Assembly: GCA_900546515.1 (NCBI GenBank)
Contig: URDG01000010.1
Span: 4,573 to 68,572 of the forward strand
Source of the DNA: an uncultured Eubacteriales bacterium
GTDB taxonomy: Bacteria; Bacillota; Clostridia; Oscillospirales; Oscillospiraceae
Reading direction: 5' to 3'
DNA length: 64,000 bases
Shown here: one piece after another, positions 58,234 through 64,000 of the stretch
Layout: each line of letters begins with the position of its first letter
How positions within the stretch are numbered: the first letter of the stretch is position 1
The notes under the pieces: model-generated
Databases searched by the model: none
The model's input: the letters and a program-made list of their open reading frames with translations, nothing else
What the model was told of the DNA's origin: nothing
Program-made: the position numbers and the translations under genes

Positions 58234-58872
58234 TCATTGCAGAAGCGTGATGCGCCGCCCGCGGCGCTCGATAAGTCCCTCGTCGCACATGTTTTTCAAT
58301 TCACGCATCATGCTGGTACGGTCCGCGCAGAGGAAACCCGCCAGCTGCGACAGCGAAGTCTCAACCTCAAAGCTGGAGCTGCCGGTCTTTTCGCGCAGAT
58401 AGTCAAAATACGCGGTCAGCTTGCGCCGCAGAGAACGCTTGCTTATCATGTTTATGCGCATCGCAAGACTCTGCGCTTTCTTTGCCGAGAGCTCGAACAG
58501 ATTGCGGGTGAGCTGGCTGTGGTGCGCGCAGGCCCTGGGGCAGCGCCCGTATATGCATGAGAAGCGGATAAACATGACCTCACAGTCGCTGTCCGCCTCC
58601 ACTGCATAGCCAAGATCGCCATACGGCATGGCGAACATCTCGCCGAATAAGTCGTTCGCCTCATAGTTTTCCAGAAGGACCGACTCGCCGTCGCTGTCCA
58701 TGCAGTACAGGTGCGCATTGCCCCGGAGCAGCACGCAGAGATTCGTAAGCTCGGAGGAATATACCGTTATCGTCTCCCTGCGCCGGAAAGAGCGTGTCTC
58801 GGGCTTGAAGCAGGCGATCATTGCGTCTATGCTGTCCTGACTTATATCCTTGAAGATCAGAGCCTCCTGCAT
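58234..58872 (-). CDS. Crp/Fnr-family transcriptional regulator
   Basis: 212 residues from ATG 58872 (a GTG at 58881 is an alternative). An N-terminal cyclic-nucleotide-binding-type barrel (ITVYSSELTNLCVLLRGNAH, NDLFGEMFAMPY), a central CIYGRCPRACAHH cysteine cluster common in clostridial members, and a C-terminal winged helix (SLSQLAGFLCADRTSMMREL). The three cysteines could hold a metal or redox switch (inference). Divergent from the flavodiiron gene, whose promoter has a palindrome at the activator position. Confidence 0.88.
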   Translation of the reverse strand: MQEALIFKDISQDSIDAMIACFKPETRSFRRRETITVYSSELTNLCVLLRGNAHLYCMDSDGESVLLENYEANDLFGEMFAMPYGDLGYAVEADSDCEVMFIRFSCIYGRCPRACAHHSQLTRNLFELSAKKAQSLAMRINMISKRSLRRKLTAYFDYLREKTGSSSFEVETSLSQLAGFLCADRTSMMRELKNMCDEGLIERRGRRITLLQ

Positions 58873-58920
58873 ATATCCCACCCTTTATTGAAATTATATA
58901 TACCATCATAACATATAACT

Positions 58921-58962
58921 GTTGCGTTCGCAACGCTGTTTTTCGGGGCTATAGGATATAAT
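58921..58962 (+). promoter_or_regulatory. Crp/Fnr-type site and promoter of the flavodiiron gene
   Basis: Perfect inverted repeat GTTGCG-TT-CGCAAC (58921-58934) and a consensus -10 TATAAT (58957-58962) without a good -35. If transcription starts near 58969, the palindrome is centred at about -41.5, the class II activator position of Crp/Fnr proteins. Confidence 0.65.
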
Positions 58963-58991
58963 TTTATCAATAAACTAAGGGAGGCAAAATT

Positions 58992-60206
58992 ATGTACTGC
59001 ACGAGAAAAGTCCTTGATGATCTCATATGGGTCGGCGCAGATGACAGGCGGCTTGCCTGCTTTGAAGGCGTCTACGGCGTTCCTGACGGCGTATCGTATA
59101 ACTCCTATGTCATGCTTGACGAAAAGACCGCTATATTCGACACGGTGGACAAGGCCGTGTATCAGACCTATTTTGAAAACATATCCCACGCGCTGGACGG
59201 CAGAAAGCCCGATTATCTGGTTATCTCCCACATGGAGCCTGACCATGCGTATACGATAGAGGCGCTGCTGGCGCACTATCCCGATATAAAGCTCGTATGC
59301 AACAGCAAGATAGAGACGATGCTGAAAAATTTCTTCCGCGGAGTCGACTTCTCCGGCCGCCTGCACATAGTCAAGGAAGGCGATGTGCTCGAACTGGGCC
59401 GTCACAGGATAAGCTTTGTCATGGCCCCGATGGTGCATTGGCCGGAGGTCATGATGAGCTATGATCTTACCGATAAGATACTCTTCTCTGCGGACGCTTT
59501 CGGCACCTTCGGCGCGCTCAACGGCCGCCTGTTTGCCGATGAGGCGGACTTCTTTGCGGAGAACCTTGATGAGGCGCGGCGTTACTACACGAACATTGTC
59601 GGCAAATATGGCCCGCAGGTCCAGGCGGTGCTGAAAAAAGCCGCCGCGCTGGAGATAAGCTATGTGTGCCCGCTGCACGGCTTTGTGTGGCGCAAGGACT
59701 TTGGCCGTTTCCTTGAAAAGTATCTGCTCTGGAGCAGCTACACCCCCGAAGAGAACAGCGTGTTGCTCGCTTATGCCTCGGTATACGGACACACCGAAAA
59801 CGCCGCCAATATCCTCGCCGCGAAGCTCGTCGAGCGCGGAGTGAAAGTGCGCATGTACGACACATCCGTTACCCCTGCAAGCTATATCCTCTCCGATGCG
59901 TTCCGCTGCGGACACCTTGTCTTTGCGGCGACGACCTACAATGCCGGCATATTTGTCACAATGGAGAATCTGCTGCACGATATAGCGAACCACAATCTGC
60001 AAAACCGCAGGATCGCCGTCATGGAAAACGGCAGCTGGGCGCCTACCAGCGGCAAGCAGATGCGCGATATTCTCGGTACACTCAAAAACTGCGAGTTTAT
60101 CGGAGAGAATATCACCATCCGTTCCTCGCTCGCCGAGGATCAGCTTCCCGCCCTCGACGCATTGGCGGACGAGATAGCGGCGGACATAAAAGACGCTGCA
60201 GAATAA
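58992..60206 (+). CDS. fprA: Flavodiiron protein (FprA-type)
   Basis: 404 residues. An N-terminal metallo-beta-lactamase-like domain with di-iron ligands in SHMEPDHAYT, MVHWPEVMM, FSADAFGTFG and CPLHGFVW, and a C-terminal flavodoxin domain (LLAYASVYGHTENAANILAA, FAATTYNAGIFVTM) binding FMN. It reduces O2 to water (or NO to N2O) with electrons from rubredoxin or F420H2-like donors, protecting anaerobes. Starts behind AAGGGAGG, with a Crp/Fnr-like regulator divergent. Confidence 0.95.
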   Translation: MYCTRKVLDDLIWVGADDRRLACFEGVYGVPDGVSYNSYVMLDEKTAIFDTVDKAVYQTYFENISHALDGRKPDYLVISHMEPDHAYTIEALLAHYPDIKLVCNSKIETMLKNFFRGVDFSGRLHIVKEGDVLELGRHRISFVMAPMVHWPEVMMSYDLTDKILFSADAFGTFGALNGRLFADEADFFAENLDEARRYYTNIVGKYGPQVQAVLKKAAALEISYVCPLHGFVWRKDFGRFLEKYLLWSSYTPEENSVLLAYASVYGHTENAANILAAKLVERGVKVRMYDTSVTPASYILSDAFRCGHLVFAATTYNAGIFVTMENLLHDIANHNLQNRRIAVMENGSWAPTSGKQMRDILGTLKNCEFIGENITIRSSLAEDQLPALDALADEIAADIKDAAE

Positions 60207-60264
60207 TAAGATGATATAGAAGCAGCGCAGTATTATGCGGCGCTTCCCGAAAAACAGGATAAAC

Positions 60265-60300
60265 CGCCGGCAGGTATTAAACCCTGCCGGCGCTGTTTTT
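60265..60300 (+). terminator. Terminator of fprA
   Basis: Stem GCCGGCAGG (60266-60274) / CCTGCCGGC (60283-60291), followed by GCTGTTTTT. Confidence 0.82.
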
Positions 60301-60309
60301 CCGGCGCGC

Positions 60310-61038
60310 CTAGCTTATAGGGACAGCTTCGGCGCTCGCCAGCTCGGTGCAGCTGCGCATAAAGGCGTTTATATCATCCATCGTTATATTTCTCGGCATT
60401 TTCAGTGTGAGGTCATAGCTCACAAGGTCCTCACCCTCGCGGGATATGCCGCTGCTGAGGATCTTGGCGTTCCAGCTTTTCAGCTGGTCGCTCAGAAGCG
60501 TGTCAAAGCTGCCGTCGTCATGCACCGTAAAGCGCAGGCGGTTTGTCGTGAACGAGTCGGCTCCTATAGTGAAGCGGTGCATTACAAACTGGAAGACGGC
60601 TATCAGCACCGTGACAAATATGCCGATGCAGTACATTCCGCTGCCGAGGGCCAGCCCTATCCCGGCCGTGGCCCAGATCCCGGCCGCCGTTGTCAGGCCT
60701 TTCACTGTGTTCCCGTTTTTGAAGATCACACCCGCGCCGAGAAAGCTTATTCCGCTGACGACCTGCGCGGCGATACGCGCCGGGTCAGCGCCGCGCGTCC
60801 CGTTGAATACGGCGCCGCCGGCATCCGTGAGGTCTGCAAAGCCGTACTTTGACACGACCATTATCAGAGAGCTGGCACAGCATACTATTATGTGCGTGCG
60901 TATTCCGGCCTCCTTGAAGCGTTTCGTGCGCTCGAAGCCAATGCATGCGCCGCACAGGCATGACAGCAGTATCCTGAGCATAAAATCAAGATTCTGCGTA
61001 ACGGAAAACTGGCTGTTGAAATATTCACATAAGGTCAT
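60310..61038 (-). CDS. MgtC/SapB-family membrane protein
   Basis: 242 residues. Four to five membrane helices with the family block LLSCLCGACIGFERTKRFKE, AGIRTHIIVCCASSLIM, GISFLGAGVIFKNGNTVKGL and TTAAGIWATAGIGLALGSGM, then a C-terminal ACT-like domain. MgtC proteins affect magnesium/phosphate homeostasis and ATP synthase activity in other bacteria. Starts behind GGGAGG, 14 bases inside the end of the preceding frame. Confidence 0.9.
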   Translation of the reverse strand: MTLCEYFNSQFSVTQNLDFMLRILLSCLCGACIGFERTKRFKEAGIRTHIIVCCASSLIMVVSKYGFADLTDAGGAVFNGTRGADPARIAAQVVSGISFLGAGVIFKNGNTVKGLTTAAGIWATAGIGLALGSGMYCIGIFVTVLIAVFQFVMHRFTIGADSFTTNRLRFTVHDDGSFDTLLSDQLKSWNAKILSSGISREGEDLVSYDLTLKMPRNITMDDINAFMRSCTELASAEAVPIS

Positions 61039-61207
61039 CGCTTATCCTCCCGAGCCGCTGCTTTATAAGATCCCATTTTTCCTCGTCCGGGAGCATGGCT
61101 TCTTTTTCGGACAGCAGCACGATATAAGGCGAGTCGCAGCGCCCTGTGTACAGGCCGAGTGCCGCGCGCATCGGAGGGGTGCTGTATATGTCGTTATCGT
61201 TGTTCAC
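61025..61207 (-). CDS. Small uncharacterised protein (60 residues) before mgtC-like gene
   Basis: A GTG at 61207, 10 bases after AAGGAGG, opens 60 codons starting MNNDNDIYSTPPMRAALGLY and ending just inside the mgtC-like gene. The longer frame would begin at a TTG overlapping the ribosome binding site. Soluble, without motifs I know. Translationally coupled to the MgtC-like protein. Confidence 0.65.
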   Translation of the reverse strand: MNNDNDIYSTPPMRAALGLYTGRCDSPYIVLLSEKEAMLPDEEKWDLIKQRLGRISDDLM

Positions 61208-61332
61208 TGCGGCGTACCTCCTTGACAATGTTTCGGTATGATGCTACCATCTTACGCAGAAAGACAATAAAGTCAAATTATGTTTTTATTTATGCCGATA
61301 AAAAAATCTTATGCAGACGGCTGGAGAGTGAA

Positions 61333-62232
61333 ATGTTAGATCAGAAAATATATACTTTGCTGAAGGTTTATGAGCTAAGAAATTATACGAAAGCGGCGAA
61401 GGCGCTGTCCATAACGCAGCCGGCCGTGAGCCAGCACATCAAGGCGCTGGAAAATGAACTCGGGGTGCGGATATTCAACCGCGTAGACGGTGAATTTGTC
61501 GTAACAAAGCAGGGCGAAGAGGTCGTAAAGTGCGCAAGGAAAATGCTGGGGCTGTACAACAATCTTTATCAGAGCATCATGGACGGAAGCAGCAGGAATA
61601 ACCACCTGACGATTGGCATAACGCATACGGCGGAGAGCAACCCAATAGCGGAGGCGCTGGCAAAATACTGTGCCCTGAACGGCAGGATAAGTATAAAAAT
61701 GATTACTGATACCATAAGCAATCTTTATACAATGCTGAAAACCTACGAGCTTGATATGGCCATTGTGGAGGGGAGAATAAGCGACCCGAGCATTCATTAT
61801 CTGCTGCTTGATACCGATTATCTGGTGCTTGCGGTTTCCGTGAACCATCCTTTTGCCAAACGCAGCATGGTCACGCTCAATGAACTGAAAAAGGAGCGCA
61901 TGATACTGCGCCTTCCGGGGTCGAATACGCGCACGCTTTTTGACGCCCAGCTTGCGGGCAACGGCATGAGCATAAACGATTTCAACGTGATACTTGAGGT
62001 GGAGAACATTGCGACAATAAAGGATCTGATACGCCGCGATTTCGGCGTGTCGATACTTGCGCGCAGCGTCTGCCTTGACGAGCTGAAAAAGGGAAAGATC
62101 ACGGTGCTGCCGGTGGAAAATCTCAGCATGATGCGCGAGATAAATATCGCCTACCTTGACGGGTTTACGCAGTTTGACGTGCTGCATGATATAATGCAGA
62201 TATATAACGAGACGCTGAGAATATACACATAA
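61333..62232 (+). CDS. LysR-family transcriptional regulator
   Basis: 299 residues from ATG 61333 behind CTGGAGAG; the longer upstream frame has no site. The winged helix reads ELRNYTKAAKALSITQPAVS then QHIKALENELGVRIFNR; the rest is a type 2 periplasmic-binding effector domain (VENIATIKDLIRRDFGVSIL). Divergent from the 60-residue/MgtC-like unit, which it may regulate. Effector unknown. Confidence 0.92.
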   Translation: MLDQKIYTLLKVYELRNYTKAAKALSITQPAVSQHIKALENELGVRIFNRVDGEFVVTKQGEEVVKCARKMLGLYNNLYQSIMDGSSRNNHLTIGITHTAESNPIAEALAKYCALNGRISIKMITDTISNLYTMLKTYELDMAIVEGRISDPSIHYLLLDTDYLVLAVSVNHPFAKRSMVTLNELKKERMILRLPGSNTRTLFDAQLAGNGMSINDFNVILEVENIATIKDLIRRDFGVSILARSVCLDELKKGKITVLPVENLSMMREINIAYLDGFTQFDVLHDIMQIYNETLRIYT

Positions 62233-62311
62233 ACGCATATATGCACGCCCGGACGGGCGGATACGGCAGCAAAACGGCGCAGAGGCCTGGAACAAGACGC
62301 GCTGCAAGCGG

Positions 62312-62357
62312 ATCAGGCAGCCCTGAGGATCATCCAAAGGGCTGCCTGATTTTTAAA
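62312..62357 (+). terminator. Terminator of the LysR gene
   Basis: 13-bp perfect stem ATCAGGCAGCCCT (62312-62324) / AGGGCTGCCTGAT (62338-62350), followed by TTTTAAAT. Confidence 0.88.
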
Positions 62358-62366
62358 TATTCTTTT

Positions 62367-63551
62367 TTACAGACTTATTTTGCCCATTACGACGGGGTGA
62401 CCGGCGCCTGTGGCAGAGGGGGCGTTATTGCAGCTTGCAAATATAGTCTCATTGGCCAATATCGCAAAGGCGACAGCCTCCTTGGCGTTCCCGTCGAAGC
62501 CCAGTTCCTCATTTGTCATTACCCGGCAGCCGGGCAGCAGCGCACGGATATGCGCCATGAGCGTGGCGTTCATGCATCCGCCGCCGCCGGCGATGAGGCG
62601 CGCGGGCTTTTCCGGGGCATAGTCCCGTATCGCGGCGGCTATGCACTCGGCGGTGAAGCGCGTCACGGTCGCAAGCGTATCTGAATCGGATATGCCGTTT
62701 CGGGCGGCAAAGTCCATAATATCCTGCACGTATGCCGGACCGTAGCGCTCACGTCCGGTGGTCTTGGGCGGCCTGCGGCGAAGATACTCATCGTCGAGCA
62801 TGCGGCCGAGCAGAGCCGGGTTTATCCGCCCCTCTGCGGCAAGCCGCCCGCCGTCGTCATAGCTCAGTCTGCCGCCGGTCATGCGCGACACGACCGCGTC
62901 GATCACCATGTTGCCGGGACCGGTGTCAAAGGCCAGCACGCCGTCGAGCGTGCATCCGGCGGGGAGAAAGCTGATGTTGCCTATGCCGCCGATGTTTTGC
63001 AGCGCGACGCACTCGGTCTCGCTGCGGTAAATCAAAAATTCACTGTAGGGTACCAGAGGCGCCCCCAGGCCGTCCGCCGCCACGTCCCGAACCCGGAAAT
63101 CGCTCACCACCGGGCAGCCGAACCGCTGCGCCAGCACCGAGCCTTCTCCCAGCTGGAAGGTGCTGCGGAAGCTGTGTCCCAGATAGGTTTCCGGCAGCGG
63201 AATGTGCCAGAAGGTCTGGCCGTGGCTGCCAATGAGGTCGATCTGCTCCGCCCGGACGCCGGTCTGGTTGCACAGCGCCTCCACCGCCTGAACATACAGC
63301 TCCCCCAGCAGGAAATTGATCCTGCAAAAATCGGCAGCACAGGCGCTTTTTCCGCTGGCAAGCCGAAGGATTTCCTGACGTACCTCCGGGGCAAAGGGCT
63401 GGAACACAAAGCTCAGCTGCTGAATTTCAGACTGAACACCGTGCCCGGTGATGCGGCACAGCGCCGCATCCACGCCGTCGGCGGAGGTGCCGGACATCAG
63501 GCCCACCACCAAACGGCTGGGTTTTTCCATACATAAAACAATTGGATGCAT
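62367..63551 (-). CDS. anmK: Anhydro-N-acetylmuramic acid kinase
   Basis: 394 residues (387 if translation starts at the ATG at 63530). Signatures: LMSGTSADGVDAAL, DLIGSHGQTFWHIP, NIGGIGNISFL, AFDTGPGNMVIDAV and GGGGCMNATLMAHI. AnmK opens 1,6-anhydroMurNAc and phosphorylates it to MurNAc-6-phosphate, the substrate of MurQ, encoded at 49239-50141. It follows a BadF-type sugar kinase by nine bases. Codon use changes abruptly near 63000: no ATA isoleucine codons in the N-terminal half, many in the C-terminal half. Confidence 0.95.
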   Translation of the reverse strand: MHPIVLCMEKPSRLVVGLMSGTSADGVDAALCRITGHGVQSEIQQLSFVFQPFAPEVRQEILRLASGKSACAADFCRINFLLGELYVQAVEALCNQTGVRAEQIDLIGSHGQTFWHIPLPETYLGHSFRSTFQLGEGSVLAQRFGCPVVSDFRVRDVAADGLGAPLVPYSEFLIYRSETECVALQNIGGIGNISFLPAGCTLDGVLAFDTGPGNMVIDAVVSRMTGGRLSYDDGGRLAAEGRINPALLGRMLDDEYLRRRPPKTTGRERYGPAYVQDIMDFAARNGISDSDTLATVTRFTAECIAAAIRDYAPEKPARLIAGGGGCMNATLMAHIRALLPGCRVMTNEELGFDGNAKEAVAFAILANETIFASCNNAPSATGAGHPVVMGKISL

Positions 63552-63560
63552 ACTTTCATC

Positions 63561-64000
63561 TCACAACATCTCTTGGGCAAGCATGACCGCTCCGGCAGCA
63601 GCGTCCCGGTGAGGCAGCACACAAGCCATCTGCGGGTATTGCTTCGCCATCTCCGCCTGGAACTGGGCGCGCAGCATTGTCTCGTTCTCCAGCAGGCCGC
63701 CCAGCATGGCAACCTCCGGCGCTTCCAGCTCCAGCTGCTTCGCCACAGTGCCTACAAGTCTGGTCATCAGCACTGCATTGGCACAGATAATACCCAGGGC
63801 CACATGGTCATCCCGCGCGGCTGCCTGCTCTACCAGGCGGGAAAGGGCAGCAATTCTGCTCTTGTCTCCGCCGTAGGTGTAGGAAATAATTTTTTTCTGA
63901 TCGTCCAATCCCAGCTCCGAGGCCAGCAGCTCAGAGAGGAGCGTCCTCTCTCCCCAGCCGTCCCAGGCGCGGGCCACTGCCGTCAGGGCATCCCGACCCA
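63561..64000 (-). CDS. BadF/BcrA-type sugar kinase, probably N-acetylglucosamine kinase (partial)
   Basis: Only the C-terminal 145 or so residues are visible; the frame runs past the right edge (GRDALTAVARAWDGWGERT at the edge of the window). The pattern matches the BadF/BadG/BcrA/BcrD ATPase family that includes GlcNAc/MurNAc kinases: GGDKSRIAALSRLVEQAAAR, AKQLELEAPEVAMLGGLLEN and the end AGAVMLAQEML. Next to anmK, it probably phosphorylates GlcNAc or MurNAc in cell-wall sugar recycling. Isoleucine codons are all ATT or ATC, unlike most of the window. Confidence 0.8.
   Translation of the reverse strand, partial: GRDALTAVARAWDGWGERTLLSELLASELGLDDQKKIISYTYGGDKSRIAALSRLVEQAAARDDHVALGIICANAVLMTRLVGTVAKQLELEAPEVAMLGGLLENETMLRAQFQAEMAKQYPQMACVLPHRDAAAGAVMLAQEML

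Noticed and set aside
57906..58250. Overlapping frames on both strands (57906-58250 plus, 57939-58211 minus)
   Set aside because: Neither has a ribosome binding site, and both run through strong hairpins; treated as a non-coding element.

Overview
The window looks like a chromosomal segment of a strictly anaerobic, GC-rich Gram-positive bacterium of the class Clostridia, probably Oscillospirales (Oscillospiraceae/Ruminococcaceae-like). This rests on gene content, not on a database search: a T-box in front of pheST, an IreB-type regulator, ferredoxin-dependent 2-oxoacid oxidation, a flavodiiron protein, GGAGG-type ribosome binding sites, many Clostridia-style solute-binding lipoproteins, and no outer-membrane genes. 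I see no rRNA, tRNA, prophage, insertion sequence or CRISPR array.

Layout. 1-2250: an amidohydrolase cut by the left edge and a LuxR-type regulator, both on the minus strand. 2933-9345: an F-type ATP synthase operon in the order a, c, b, (b'-delta-alpha fused in one 746-residue frame), gamma, beta, short epsilon. 9407-10570: an MFS transporter. 10637-15374: a LacI regulator divergent from an HMG-CoA-lyase-like enzyme, a MatC-like carrier and a class III CoA-transferase. 15746-19108: a P-loop ATPase followed by a four-subunit 2-oxoacid:ferredoxin oxidoreductase. 19248-22305, minus: an ABC importer of the Trp/Tyr type, preceded by an undeclared 33-codon leader peptide containing WFYYYYFYF and an attenuator. 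22451-29950: pstSCA, a pyridoxal-kinase-like gene, pstB, phoU and a PhoPR pair. 30008-31013: a HAD phosphatase and a 33-residue membrane protein.

31151-37232: two giant lipoproteins (propeller-like half plus solute-binding half) divergent from an ECF sigma factor and its likely anti-sigma factor. Both directions carry matching ECF-type promoters. 37247-38931: alanine racemase and a lipoprotein. 39047-43063: T-box and pheST. 43160-44966: ireB, then TetR with an amino-thiazoline-carboxylate-hydrolase-like gene. 44975-50182: a GntR regulator, an ABC sugar importer and MurQ. 50270-54420: GreA, an unknown protein, a glutamate-racemase-like protein, a DUF1934 protein and ArgS. 54446-57722, minus: a zinc-ribbon/transglutaminase membrane protein, TadA and Pta. 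57830-58200: a non-coding stretch rich in hairpins. 58234-60300: a Crp/Fnr regulator divergent from a flavodiiron protein. 60310-62350: MgtC-like and LysR. 62367-64000, minus: AnmK and a BadF-type sugar kinase cut by the right edge.

How it fits together: energy is conserved through ferredoxin-linked 2-oxoacid oxidation, acetyl-phosphate (Pta) and an unusual ATP synthase. Several units concern recovery and building of cell wall (MurQ with ABC importer, AnmK, amino-sugar kinase, Alr, MurI). The points most worth checking are the b'-delta-alpha ATP synthase fusion with a possible internal start, the aromatic leader-peptide attenuator, the divergent ECF promoter pair with its lipoproteins, a duplicated tRNA-binding fold in PheT, and an abrupt codon-use switch inside anmK.
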